NCBI RefSeq assembly: GCF_932526225.1
Contig: NC_064048.1
Location: forward strand, 2,681,597 to 2,745,596
From: Nematostella vectensis
Lineage: Eukaryota; Cnidaria; Anthozoa; Actiniaria; Edwardsiidae
Length of the DNA stretch: 64,000 nt
Direction of reading: 5' to 3'
Position numbers and translations under genes: made by a program. Shown in pieces: positions 1-11,996 of the stretch; positions within the stretch are counted from its first letter, which is position 1; each line of letters opens with the position of its first letter. The notes below the pieces were generated by a model. It did no database searches, had not been told where the DNA came from, and saw only the letters and a program-made list of their open reading frames with translations.

Positions 1-24
1 AACCTTATTTGAAATAGGTGTATC
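1..24. mobile_element. Right end of a CACCTATTT-TIR MITE (partial)
   Basis: The first bases contain ATTTGAAATAGGTGTA, the same terminal sequence that ends the complete element at 50449-50702 and the damaged copies near 16800 and 22336. Only the right terminus is inside the window; the rest would lie to the left. Confidence 0.6.
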
Positions 25-155
25 TGCTGATGTTTGCGTTTGGATAGTAAATAGTCCTACGGCAATAAACAGGGCATCAAGAGGTGCAGTTTCCAGGTGT
101 TTGTGACTATACTAGCTATAAGCTGTCTCTGGTCTACAACTACTCATAAGATACT

Positions 156-461
156 CAGGCCTGTAGCCAGGATTTTGAGCAGGGTGGTTTTTCCATTTGA
201 GCTGACCAAATTTCTGATATACCCCTCTACTCGCCTTATTACATTAGGCAATCAATATTTCAAACAAATTCAATCTTGTATTTTAGGACGATTTTTAACA
301 TATAGTGATAAAAATAAAGATAATTATTTTAAAAAGATTTTTATAGTCATTTTAAAGACATACAGTATTGATATGCACGGTATGTCCAGCCAACGTTATT
401 TTTTTGTCAACTCTAAAGCCGGGTTGGGGGTCCATCTGAACCCCCTCTCGGTACGGGCCTG
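156..461. mobile_element. CAG...CTG-ended MITE with 5-bp target duplication ATACT
   Basis: The element begins CAGGCCTGTAGCCAGG and ends GGTACGGGCCTG, imperfect inverted ends. ATACT directly flanks both sides (151-155 and 462-466). It lies just downstream of the last visible exon of V-ATPase E, in its intron. Ends of this type with 5- or 8-bp duplications are typical of hAT-like non-autonomous elements; assignment to hAT is inference. No coding capacity is seen. Confidence 0.65.
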
Positions 462-495
462 ATACTGCATGTGTTTTTAGGGGTTTGACACCAAC

Positions 496-2636
496 CTTCA
501 CTATTGATACATCTTGCTTTCGGCATCTTATCAGCACCTTGGATTCAAGAAGTTGATAAAGCCCCTAAAGACAAGCATTCCATTGATTAACAAATACTTC
601 TTAGCAGGCAGATATTGGTAACATGTACAACAAAGGTTGTTGAAATTGTGTACATAGACAGTAAAAGAAATTGAAATCAATCCTGAATATGTGATTTTTG
701 CCAGACCATGGATAATCTGCTGGTACTTCCCCACTTCCAGTGTTTCCCTTACTGTACCTGTGTAATAAGACCTTGGATAATCTGCTGGTATTTCCCCTGA
801 TCCTGGGTTACCTTACCAAGCCGTTCAACAGCTTCATCAAGAATTCTCTAAAATATTCACACACAAAACAACAATTAAGAATATGTCCAGTGAGATGATG
901 GCATATGTAGTCTAAAGTTCTCAAGCCAGGGGGACCAGAGCTTTTTCCAGAGTTTTATAAAACCCAGCTCTTTGTATTGAAAAATAGTGAATCCCTTGTT
1001 TTATCGGATTAACGAATCTTTCACACACAACATTTGTGCTTGCTACTACGGAGTAAAGTCAGTTGAATGGGGAGCTTATTTGAACATGTCTCAAAATGTT
1101 TATTTGTGCTATGCCAATGCTAAACATTACTGCTGTCCTGACTCTGCCCTTTTATGTCCTAATAATCCACAAAATGACAGCAAAGCATGTCAAGAATAAA
1201 ATGTACATAACAAAGCAGAGTTTAGTTGTGTGATTGCTGTTGATGACATGATGTGGCGTAATCTTTGGGTGATAAGAGGATGGACTCACAAAAAATGAGA
1301 TATATTTCATATAACAGAACGTAACATTAGTAAGCAGTTCACACACAGTCGTCATCAGAAGATCTCTACATGACACTTGCTCAAAAGATCTAAATCATCA
1401 CTATGTTACCTTTATATGGTCATCTTGAGATTTAAGAACTTTGAGCCTTGACTGGTTCAGCTGGTTTGACCTCTGACTAAAAGGTAATATTTAAATTATT
1501 GGATCGATACAGGATACTGTACAGCAGTTATTACAAACAGGGTGACAAAAAGATATGAAGATTATTTCCAGTGGGAGTTAATCATGAAACGCCCAGATTT
1601 GAATCTTAATTGCTAGAATCATAGATTAAATTTTAAATCTGTCTACATCTAAAAGATGATAGCTATAGATTACACTAAGATCACCAAAAAATGTAAGCAC
1701 CAACATTGCTTTGATAATTACATTTTCTTCTGGAGTTCCACTTGCTTTTCTTTCTTCTCATAGTAATTCATAATCTTAAGCCTCTCTTGCTGTACAAGCC
1801 GTCCTTTCTCAATATTAAACTCCTCTTCAGCCTGGCAAAAAATGTGGCAAAACAAGAACTTTAGAAGAGATCTCCTGTGGCAAAACAAGAACTTTAGAAG
1901 AGATCTCCTGTGGCAAAACAAGAACTTTAGAAGAGATCTCCTGTGACAAAACATGCAACTTAGAAAATATCTCCAGAATGTCTGTATTAGCATTGTTATT
2001 AGTACAGCCAACTCTCAACTACATGTTCATCAAATCATAGTCCACTGCTCCCCCCCCCCCCCTCCCCCCCAACCAATATGGTGGCCCGGCGTAACACTAC
2101 CTGCTTTAAACCTTTTTTCCCATGCAAATATATTGAGAAATATATAAGGGTATTGGTAAATGATAAATAATCCCCTCAAAATGACAGGTTAGTGATCTGT
2201 TTAACATAAATCATAGAATACGAATTAAAATTTAAATATTTCCCTTATTTACTTTAAGTAAGTTAAGTTATATGAACGACGTAGAGCAAAATGGGCTGAG
2301 CAAAATAATTCAGGGGCAAATAATCTGCCTTCATTTTTCAATAACAAGAGTAAGAAATAAAGAAAGCGAATTTCCCCACCTTAGCGTCGATCTCTTCGGC
2401 CTTTTCCTTGGCTTCCTGTTCGATGAATTTCATCATGTGTTCGATCTACAGCGAGACAAACGTTAGCTATTTTTTTCCCGGGCGTCAGCCATCTTGGAAA
2501 ATACTTTTACATACGACATTGAAAATAACCTATTCTCGTAGGATGTTATCGTAAAATTATAAGAATCTAACGAAATAATTTAATGAGAAGTGCGTAGATA
2601 TACCTGTTTTTTAACTTCAGCATCGTTAAGGGCCAT
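496..2636 (-). CDS. ATP6V1E: V-type proton ATPase subunit E (N-terminal and central exons; 3' part missing)
   Basis: Subunit E is part of the peripheral stalk that couples the V1 ATPase head to the membrane Vo rotor in acidifying organelles. Six coding exons join in phase: 2604-2636 (start, [11 protein letters not shown]), 2380-2445 ([20 protein letters not shown]), 1722-1831 ([20 protein letters not shown]), 1410-1476 ([19 protein letters not shown]), 758-847 ([20 protein letters not shown]) and 496-564 ([20 protein letters not shown]). The charged N-terminal helix and the LIRCRKQD motif are family hallmarks. About 145 of the usual ~226 residues are present. The C-terminal ~80 residues are not recognisable in 1-495, which is filled by a MITE, so they probably lie beyond the left edge. 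The ATG at 2634-2636 matches the family start. All introns are GT-AG. Two splice junctions are associated with local tandem duplications, noted separately. Confidence 0.93.
692..760 (-). repeat. Degenerate duplication of the exon-5 end and 5' splice site of V-ATPase E
   Basis: On the minus strand the exon at 758-847 ends with AAATACCAGCAGATTATCCA before its 5' splice site. About 60 bp into the intron a second copy reads AAGTACCAGCAGATTATCCA. The copy has lost the GT donor context and is probably not an exon. It would encode [10 protein letters not shown], nearly the same peptide as the exon. Confidence 0.7.
1838..1948 (-). repeat. 33-bp minisatellite (3 copies) next to a 3' splice site of V-ATPase E
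   Basis: Three near-identical 33-bp units plus a partial lie directly upstream of the exon at 1722-1831. On the gene strand each unit contains CTTGTTTTGCCACAGGAG, a pyrimidine-rich tract ending in CAG, which resembles the true acceptor TTTTTTGCCAG|GCTGAAG a few bases downstream. Confidence 0.85.
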
Positions 2637-3121
2637 TTTGAGGTATTTTTTTCAGGATTCTTGTAAATAAATGTTCATGTGATGGAAATATTGGATTGAG
2701 TCATTGACACAGTCCGCTGACCTGGTCACGCGCTTATCACCCACAATGCTGTGCAAGATAACACAGGAAAACCGTCAAGAGTTGAGAGTGTTTTGGCTTT
2801 CAGGCAAAAGCACTTTCAGGCGAGGCCGCCCTGTACAAATACTACTGCATAAATACTTGCAATCATAATTGCCGTGTACCCAAACTAAGAATAACCTTGC
2901 CGACTATCCACACCGTCTGATATAATGTCACTAACTCACGATGTACACCCTTGCATTGCTAAAGGGGTTGGACAAGAATGGGAATACAGTAGTGATTCCA
3001 TTCTCGAAACCCAGTGTACCTTTGTGCTTGGTCTCGAGCCTTGAAGCCCTTTCCTCTTCCTCCTCAAGGCAAGCGCCCTGTCGTCCATCATTAATCGATT
3101 TTTACCACATGAAGTGTTGGC
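2637..3121. other. Upstream region of V-ATPase E; no gene seen
   Basis: About 485 bp between the V-ATPase E start codon and a large minisatellite. It must hold the 5' UTR and promoter of that gene, but I see no clear TATA box or other element that I can assign. Confidence 0.4.
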
Positions 3122-4048
3122 CGTCAGGCGCGTACACAGGGGGAAGGGAGGGGGGAGTATGCGCGTACACAGGGGGGAAGGGAGGGGGGAGTATGCGCGT
3201 ACACAGGGGGAAGGGAGGGGGGAGGGTATGCGCGTACACAGGGGGAAGGGGGGGGTATGTGCGTACACAGGGGGAATGGAGGGGGGTATGCGCATACACA
3301 GGGGGAAGGGAGGGGGGTATGCGCGTACACAGGGGGAAGGGAGGGGGAGTATGCGCGTACACAGGGGGAAGGGAGGGGGGGTATGCGCGTACACAGGGGG
3401 AAGGGAGGGGGGGTATGCGCGTACACAGGGGGAAGGGAGGGGGGTATGCGCGTACACAGGGGGAAGGGAGGGGGGGTATGCGCGTACACAGGGGGAAGGG
3501 AGGGGGGGTATGCGCGTACACAGGGGGAAGGGAGGGGGGTATGCGCGTACACAGGGGGAAGGGAGGGGGGTATGCGCATACACAGGGGGAAGGGAGGGGG
3601 GTATGCGCGTACACAGGGGGAAGGGAGGGGGGTATGCGCGTACACAGGGGGAAGGGAGGGGGTGGTATGCGCGTACACAGGGGGAAGGGAGGGGGGGTAT
3701 GCGCGTACACAGGGGGTAGGGAGGGGGGGTATGCGCGTACACAGGGGGAAGGGAGGGGGTGTAGGCGCGTACACAGGGGGAAGGGAGGGGGGTATGCGCG
3801 TACACAGGGGGAAGGGAGGGGGGGTATGCGCGTACACAGGGGGAAGGGAGGGGGGGTATGCGCGTACACAGGGGGAAGGGAGGGGGGTATGCGCGTACAC
3901 AGGGGGAAGGGAGGGGGGGTATGCGCGTACACAGGGGGAAGGGGGGGGGTATGTGCGTACACAGGGGGAAGGGAGGGGGGGTATGCGCGTACACAGGGGG
4001 AAGGGAGGGGGGGTGCGCGCGTACACAGGGGGCTGTGCGTACACAGGG
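3122..4048. repeat. 31-bp G-rich minisatellite, about 29 copies
   Basis: Each unit is GTATGCGCGTACACA followed by GGGGGAAGGGAGGGGG with small variations. The first half is a strictly alternating purine-pyrimidine run; the second half has several runs of three or more G. Long open frames occur in nearly every frame on both strands only because the unit lacks stops, and they should not be taken as genes. The array lies between the V-ATPase E 5' end and a LINE remnant. Confidence 0.97.
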
Positions 4049-4133
4049 GAGAGAGTTGCACAGGGTACTACCCCCACCAAAAGTGAGTCATTTCTTATTT
4101 GAGAGATCGTCGTCAAATATGCTTTTCTCATAT

Positions 4134-4947
4134 CAATCAATCAATCAATCAATATATTTTATTTGGTACCCTTATACATGATTATATATCAGGTGTTTTT
4201 CCAAATAGTTAAGATAAAAAGGAGGTTGTCATTATCCGTGGTGTGCATTTATTCTTTTAGGCATTCAAATCTTTTTCTTGTGCAGTCAAAAATATATTTT
4301 GCAGTTTCCCTGTTAATGATCTCGTTTCTTTGATCCATGGTAATAATAAAAAGGAAAGCTCTTTCAGATGTCATTGCATTTAAGTTGATATTAGTTTTGT
4401 CTTTGATAACACTATAGTATGCCTTTCTAATCGCGTTGTATGTAGGGCATTTTACAAGAAAGTGTTCTTCGTTTTCTATTCCATTTTTGCAAATCGTGCA
4501 CCTCCTCTCATTTGGGGGCACATATGGTTTGGCATGTCTACCTGTTTCGATGGCCAAATTATGATTGCTTAGTCTTAATTTTGTGACGGCAATTCTGTGT
4601 TGTACATTATTAATTTGGGTAAGATATTTTTCAAGTTCGTAGACCACCTTGAAGGTCCTGAAAGTTCGCAATTTATTCTTTTGGCGTGGGTCTCTTCTAC
4701 TATCATTGTGAATCTCACTTAGCCACACCTGTCGCTCGATATCTTCAAAGCGCATCTTTATTAAATTTATAGACGTGTTTGGGGCATCAAGCCATATATA
4801 GCCCAAGCCTGCTCGATCTAAAATGTTTTTCAGTTTGTGCACCCAAGTTACCTTGCTGTTATTTTCTAAAGAATCTAGGAAAGCCAACACAGCAAGTTTA
4901 CTGTGGTCAGAATTTATCATTTTTTGCCAATATTTTACATGATACAT
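4134..4947 (-). mobile_element. 5'-truncated LINE: C-terminal end of reverse-transcriptase ORF with 3' tail
   Basis: A 232-codon open frame (4249-4947, minus) carries the C-terminal zinc-binding segment common downstream of non-LTR reverse transcriptases: CTIC, then EEHFLVKCPTYN (C-x2-C...H-x4-C). After the stop an AATAAA is followed by a (TTGA)n tail (4135-4152), which fixes the 3' end and orientation. The catalytic domain is absent, so the insertion is 5'-truncated and not autonomous. The frame itself is intact, suggesting a fairly recent insertion. Confidence 0.85.
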
Positions 4948-4949
4948 AT

Positions 4950-7184
4950 GACTGCGCGCCCCTCCCCCCTAAGCCATTTCTGGTACGCGCCTGTTGGCGG
5001 CTAGCACGATATTCAAAAACACATACACAAAAAGGGATCCCATGAACTGATGTAAATTTTTATTGACCTGCCTCTTGTACATCAGATTACCTATCTATTG
5101 CCCTTTCCATCCTTTCTACATATCACAAAATTCTCCACACTAAGCAAACGCTCAGTAGTCACCATGTAAAAGGGATTTAAAGGTTATCTACGATAACCTC
5201 ACCCATTCTTCCTGTTTGTTTCTATCAGTTCACTGTTCTTTCGTGTTTCCGTTATTTGGCAAAGAATAAAGACGCGACATGGCGGATAAGTGAAAGTGAA
5301 CTGATACATATGTTTAGCAAGCCAGCGGCTACACGTAGGCTAACATATGTTTGGCTTCATCCAAGCGAATGCCTACTTATTATATATTAGCATTGAATGG
5401 TGCAGATCCGAATCAGTTATCATCATTATTTATATCATTTATTGCTTTTTAGGGGGGATTGGGGGGGGGGGGGGGTGGGGGTTGCGATGACGAAGAAGGA
5501 ACCTGTAACTGCAGGCAGAAGGTAACATAGCGATCTGAAGCTACTGACTGATTCTGGGTTGTGCTATCCAGCGCACGTCTTGTTGCGTCATGCTGACGCG
5601 GCTTTTTCGGGACATGATGGCCAATGGAACAGTGCCCAGGCGCGAACGGGGAGTGGGTCCTTTGCCCTCATCTTTTTTCTTAAGCAGTGCAGTGGCAAGG
5701 GCCGCTCGCACAACACGTACTTAACTTTTAAATCTTTTCCCTTCGTGTTTTTAGGGGCGTACATAAAGGAATGCAAGCAGTCTACTTACACCGCGCGTAC
5801 GCTGAGATCTGCGTTACAGCAGCGCCAGTATGCACATCTGTGTGCCCTTTTTGCCCAGTAGTGTCGTTACAGCCGCGTGACAAGTTTTCATAGTCCCAAG
5901 ATACCCCGCGTGACAGATGGGGTCAAGGGGAGCATCAGCACTTCCCCCACCTCACTTCCCCTCATATCAAAACAAGTCCGTGGGCGCTCTACGTATATCG
6001 TCAGTGAAGCCATGTTTACTTGGGTGAGTCCTCATAAACCGGACCACCACCAAAGCCACAGCTCTCTGGTCTCACTCGGGATCGATGAAAATCTCGAAGG
6101 ACATTATAAAGGTAACGAACTCAACTATCATTTAGCTGCCTAATCTGTCGCGATAGATAGCTCTTTGTAGAGCTCTAAACGCTCTTCTTTAAAGCTCCAG
6201 TCAGGAGGTCTTGAAATATAGCATCCTCAAATGGCCACTACCGTCCCAAATAAAATAAGGCTCGATTATATTTTCATTATTGCGTTTTTATGTTGGTACA
6301 ACTCGGCCCTATTTATGTCATGGTATTTTTATGTGAGTTGTGCTATGGCAGTTATACGTCTCAAATTACAGTGTTAGTAGCTCGTCTGAATGCTGTAATA
6401 GTTAGATTTGACCCGGCATGTCGTTGATAGATATCTCGCACTAAATATTTTCTGGTAGATTATCCTTTGAACTAGGGAATATGTGAGATCCCTATAATAT
6501 TTATTCTGCTTAATCATGAGTAGCGATAAGTAAAGATGAAAGATATTCTGCCACTGTAAAATCTTTCAGATTTCTTTCTGCTTATAACATTAAGTTGTGT
6601 CGTCACATCCGGTTTGGTGTATCTATTTGAATACAGCCTTTTGCGACTACAGAAATGCAAATGCATAAAAAAATGCTTTAAAGCGTCACGTTACTTTATG
6701 TGTATGACCTATTTATCTGTGGTCCTGAGTTTATATACCTTAAAATTTTTCGGTTATAATTGTCATTCGGTTGTAATGAAACTAGATAATGAAATTAACC
6801 GATTCTAATTCTAAAATCCGGTGGAAACAACGCCCAATTGCCTCTAAAATTCCATTTTCCCGATAAAAATGTTATGATGGATACTATTTTATATAAACAC
6901 CGAATTTTCGATTCTGCTTCGTGGTATTCAATCCACACCGGACGTCTGCTGTAGGGGTCGTTAGAGAGCGATCGCAATGACCGCTGGGCCACCGGAATTG
7001 ATGGACTAGCGCATGTTTGATGTCAACAGTATTTCTGCGGTGCATTATGGGTAGATAGAAGGTTGCGGGGAAGGTATGGCATCGACCATCCTCGTGTAAA
7101 GTTCTACCTCTTATCCCAGGCAATATGCTCGTTGTCAAGGAGATATCTGATGTGTTTTGGCGAAAAAGAACCATTGTGTTATTT
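4950..7184. other. Gene-free region
   Basis: I recognise no gene. There is a poly-G run at 5461-5475. Short open frames at 5559-5861 and 5877-6143 have no recognisable motif and no splice context. The rest is AT-rich unique sequence. Confidence 0.5.
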
Positions 7185-7336
7185 CAGGGCCGTAGCAAGG
7201 GGTGGGGCACTGGGGGCACGTGCCCCCCAATATTTCAAAAATTACAAGGAAATGACCAGTAAGGGCGTGGCTGTGCCCCCAATATTTTCTTAATGTTTTC
7301 TTAATTTTATATATTTTGAGAATATTGGGGGGGGGG
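7185..7336. mobile_element. CAGGGCCGTAGC-ended MITE
   Basis: Starts CAGGGCCGTAGCAAGG and shows GGGGCACTGGGGGCACGTGC, a signature repeated at 16310, 33283 and (inverted) 56176, with a related copy at 25170. The family is non-coding. hAT-like ancestry is inferred from the CAGGG terminus. Confidence 0.6.
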
Positions 7337-7593
7337 ATCATTCTCTCTTGCTGATGCCTTATAAATAGAACTGAGTGTTTAGTTTAGGATGGATAGAAAT
7401 TCGCCGTGATTCAAGTGGATTTAATTCTTAATCGATGTACATCTCATCTGCACAGGGTTTCATAGCCTACGAAACCACGCGTCACGTAAGTCGGATCGAT
7501 GGACTTTAAGCAGAGCCTGTGTATCCTTCCTCACCTCTCTTGGACGCACAACAATAATGCATTATGTTCACCGTACCCTGCATACACAGAGCA

Positions 7594-7940
7594 TACCTTA
7601 TTACACTTAATTGTCACGACGTCAAAATTTCGCGATTTTGAGATGGCGATATTTCGCGACACTTTATTTTCGCGATTTTTTTATTTTCGTAAAAACCAGA
7701 TCACTTTATTTTCGCAATTTCGCGATTTTGGAATAATAATATCAAGGAAAACAAGTGGAACTAAAATGTGCTGTAATCATCAAAACTGAAATAATTTATA
7801 ACAAAAAGATACGAGGGCTAATTATAGTTTCATAGAAATCAGTATGTACAAGTCCAACACTTTTAAATACAAGTCCGAATCTTTTAAAATCGCGGAATTC
7901 ACGAAATTAAAGTAACGCGAAAATTAAGTGTATTAAGGTA
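7594..7940. mobile_element. MITE with TACCTTATTACACTTAATT terminal inverted repeats
   Basis: The left end TACCTTATTACACTTAATT is matched by the right end AATTAAGTGTATTAAGGTA in inverse orientation. The interior is rich in TTTCGCGA / CGCGAAAA motifs. No open reading frame of note. Confidence 0.8.
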
Positions 7941-9319
7941 CTCAAAAGACACTTGAACGCAATAAATATCGCGTGTAGAAAAGTCATAGGGTTAAACCAC
8001 ACTTATAAACAGTCTCTACAACACCGGTATAACGCGAAGTTTGGCCTTCGAGGCGCGAGCTTATGGCTTGAAATTAACATAAGCATGCAGTCCACTTTTG
8101 CCTCAAGGCTAACAACAAGGCGGTCGAGCTCTGTACTTGGTTGTGCCCCAGCATCTGGTACGCTTATACCAACACAGGATGCGCCCTACTCAGACCAAGG
8201 TGCGTTCATTTAATCCGAGCTGAACAGTTTTGCTGTTAAACACTCAAGTCCCGGCGCACATATTCGACAGTTTCTAATACACTTTTGTTTTTAATTTAAG
8301 AATCTTTTATATAAGAACGTCCAGCCTGAGATTTCGTCACTTTGAAAAACATGATAAGAACATGCCAAGGCTAAGATAGCAGCAAAGTTTTAAAATGCGT
8401 TTTTTTTAAGCATAATCAAATTATGTTCATAATGACAACCTTATATATTATTGCTATTGATCATATTTGTGTATTTTTATACACAAATTATTTTTGGAAC
8501 ATTTTTGCTGAAAATTATACTTTCTCATATAGCATGTTTCTAATAATAGTTATATATCCAGAGCCGCAGAACTCCCATGAGCTCTGGAGAGCAGTACAAA
8601 CAAAGGGCGAGTAAAACAGAGTTTATATTTCTATTACAAATCACAAAACAAGTGATTTTCATTTATGCTAACTCTTACATACCCTTAAAATATTCTCTCG
8701 ATTGTTCTTTTTTGTATTTATTTTTAATCCAAGTTGGTATGACCCCACCAATAATACCATGGATTTGTGCTGATAGAAGTGATAAACAGACAGTTGTGAC
8801 AAGATAAAAATAAAAGGAACTGTTGCTGCTTCGGCTAGAATTAAATCCTAAAGCACTGTTATACCGTACGATTTTAAGGAACACAAATGCATGCTTTAAA
8901 AATAGGGTCTTACCCCGCGGTAATTTATGAAAAGCTTTTACTATCGTCCAACAGTTGTAAAGTGAAAGCTGGTTAGAATTAATACACAGATAAATATGGA
9001 CAATTAGCACTTGTATAAAAACTCTTAACGCTGAATGTAAGAACAATGTTAAACGTGCCTTTCCTTTAAAAAAAATGCCACCTTAAACCATTTACATGGC
9101 TATATTATTAGACGCCTAGGAGCTTATATTTGATTATTTCTCATCCGAGCTGCGGCATTTGTTCAAAGACGATGATTATGTTAAAGATGCATTCCCTCTT
9201 TAATCTCTTGAACTAGGTCACATTTAAAAAGAAATGAAACGTCATGTTGTTGAGTGGCGACGTTTTAGATTGTTCTGTTCGTGTTAAAGGTGCGGCGTGT
9301 ATTTAGGAGAGGCGTTTAA
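7941..9319. other. Gene-free AT-rich region
   Basis: An 86-codon frame at 7953-8213 has no recognisable domain. Nothing else is supported. Confidence 0.4.
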
Positions 9320-11505
9320 ATCCGCATTGTCACCAGTTTACTTCCTGAAGTCCGACGGAAACCTAAACCGTTAAAATCCAGAGGGAGTCAAGAACAGCGT
9401 ACTGGGAGCATGTGGAGACCATTATTTCACCTGCAAGCGAGGATTGTAACGAGTGTAACGAATGAAACGGTTTTGGTCATTCATAAAGCATAACAGAACG
9501 GATTAGTCAGGTATTGCGCCCCTGGAAAAAAAAGGAATCACCCTCACACACCCAAAATCAAAAGCAAACATTCTTAACGACTCCTTCCATGCTGTTTTCA
9601 CGCACGACGAGGCTGCAGAGATACAGGACCTACCCCCCATATCACCAGCCTACCCTGCTATGCGGGATATCACCATAAGAAGAGAGAGCATAAAACGCCT
9701 CCTGCAAAACCTGAAAGCCTTTAAAGCACCTGGACCCGATGGTATAACACCATGCGTACTTAAGGAACTACAAGAACCCACTGCTTCTATCCTGACAACT
9801 ATATTTGTGAAGTCCTACACCAGCGGAAAAATCCCAGGCGATTGGAGGAAAGCAAATGTTGTCCCTATCTTCAAGAAAGGCACCAAGATAATAACAACAG
9901 GCCCATATCGCTAACATGTATCTGCTGTAAACGTATTGAGCACATTATAACCAGCTCAGTCATGCGGCATGCCAATGAGCACAACATACTTTATTCTTTC
10001 CAACATGGATTCAGGGCAAGAAGATCTTGCAAAACACAACTATTGGGCTTATAAATGACCTAATTAACACCATGCACAATGGTCACCAGTCAGGCTTTTG
10101 ATAAGGTTAACCACCGTCTCCTGATTAGAAAGCTAAACACCAACGGCGTTTGCGGGTATCACAAATAAATGGATCGAAGCCTACCTTAACAGAATATCTC
10201 AGCGGGTAGTCGTGAACGGAGAGTTTTCTGACAGCACTAGTGTTCTTTCTGGTGTTCCTCAGGGCTCAGTGCTTGGCCCGTGTCTCTTTCTGTTCTACAT
10301 AAATGACTTGCCGGACTCCCTTGTCTCGAATGTTAGACTGTTTGCGGATGACACGATCGCTAATATGACTATTGATTCCAACAAAGATTGCCAGACCCTA
10401 CAGAATGACCTCAACACATTTGCCACCTGGGAAAAATTATGGAGAATGGAATTCCACCCAGATGAGTGTAAAATCCTAAGAATAAGTCGCTAGCGGTCCG
10501 TAGTGCACAAGGACTATGTGCTGCATGGCAAAACCCTAGCCTCGGCTGACTCAGCTAACTATCTTGGAGTCATCCTGTCCAATAATCTCAACTGGAATGA
10601 ACATGTCAACAACACTGCTAACAAGGCCAATAGAACTCTAGGCTTCCTTAGAAGGAACCTGAGGATTAGTGCCCCCCCCCCCCCCCCCCCCGACTTAAGA
10701 CATCTGCATATAATGCTCTTGTTCGCCCATTAGTGGAATATGCCTGAACAGTATGGGATCCATGCACCAAGAAGAACATTTACAAGCTGGAAATGGTCCA
10801 ACGCAGAGCTGCTCGCTTCACCCTCAACAGATACCACAACACATCAAGTGTCAGTGAAATGCTAGAACAGCTTGGCTGGGAATCACTCCAAGACATAAGG
10901 CTAGTCCTACGGCTCAGTATGCTCTATAAGATCAAAAATGGCCTTGTAGATATAGGAACAATCGATCTCCTACAACTAACAACAAGGTCTTCCAGACGCC
11001 TCAACTGCAACCCTTCTCAACCTCCACATACCACCAAATGTCGTACGTCCGATCCGGGGCAGGAACAAACTGTCAGACTCTGTGGTGGTGGCCCCCAGCC
11101 TTGAAGCCTTCAAGGACCGGCTGTGTGGTCATCTAGCCAGCAGCCGCTGAACAAACCACATTCTGTTTTGATTTGCTTTTTTTTTATTATCACCTACACA
11201 CTGTTTATCATTATAATTTTAATTTAACACCTGCACTGCACAAGTTAAGCGCCTATGCACGCTCACAAGAATCTTCGTATACGAAGGAGGTGGGCCTCTC
11301 AGGGAGAGGAAGAAGAAGAAAAGACAAAAGAATCTATTAGAATCCGAAATATTTAACAGGCCATCCGTTCTAAATTATCAATCAAATCCTCAAAGAAACT
11401 TCCAATAGACACATGTTTCAATATTTTGAAATATTTTTCGCGTTTTCCGTCATCATCGGATATTGTTAGGTAATCGACCGGAAGTAAACTGGTGACAATG
11501 CGGCT
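9320..11505. mobile_element. TTAA-flanked MITE copy split by a LINE
   Basis: The left end (TTAA then ATCCGCATTGTCACCAG at 9316-9336) and right end (CTGGTGACAATGCGGCTTTAA, ending 11509) are the termini of the MITE seen intact at 53707-53952 and 58259-58500. The internal sequence runs to CCGTTAAAA near 9376, then resumes at AAGACAAAAGAATC near 11318. The gap is occupied by a LINE, so the LINE landed after the MITE. Confidence 0.85.
9378..11316 (+). pseudogene. Decayed non-LTR retrotransposon (LINE) reverse transcriptase
   Basis: Reverse-transcriptase blocks appear in order in broken frames: KAFKAPGPDGITPCVLKEL, DWRKANVVPIFKKGTK (9660-9914), RPISLTCICCKRIEHII (about 9902-10054), GVPQGSVLGPCLFLFYIND and the catalytic RLFADDT (10212-10493), ANYLGVILSNNLNWNEHVN (10503-10670) and the C-terminal MVQRRAARFTLNRYHN (10793 onward). 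Frameshifts near 9905, 10060 and 10500 and a 20-bp poly-C run at 10672-10691 break the ORF. The endonuclease domain is missing (5'-truncated). The 3' end has a GAAGAAGAAG run. The block order fits the CR1/L2/Jockey group; I cannot place it further. Confidence 0.9.
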
Positions 11506-11996
11506 TTAAGCAACTAAAAACGGTATGGCACCTGAGAATCCATGAGTCGTAACCCGTATTGCATCATGGATAACGTACAAAACACAGTGCCTGGACAGAT
11601 TTTCGGTACCCGTGAACAGCCTTTTTTTGTTTATCGTGAATCGTGAAAAGGACAAATAAAAAAAAAACGTGATCTGTGATTGCTTCCTTCGCCGTGATTC
11701 GTGAATGGCAAAATCGTGAATCGTGATTGCCGAGTAAATATTGATCCTTGTCCGTCAGTTTATCAGTTTATCGTGAAACGTGATTTCCGATTTTTAATTG
11801 AAACTCGTGAAACGTGCAGGACCTTCCTTTACCGCCCCTACCTGAAACGTTATAAAATACTAAAAACTACCATTGATCCTTAACAACATCGATCTAAAAT
11901 TTTAAAGATTTTGACACAGGAACCTTAAAATTTAAGAGCCCACTCCTCTGTAAAATCTATCTCCTCCTTTAACAACTCTCGGAATTTCAGTAGAAC

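Noticed and set aside
2936-4140. Several long overlapping frames (200-380 codons) on both strands
   Set aside because: They are translations of the 31-bp minisatellite, open only because the unit lacks stop codons.
7953-8213. Possible small gene of 86 codons
   Set aside because: No recognisable domain, no splice or promoter context, and flanked by MITEs.
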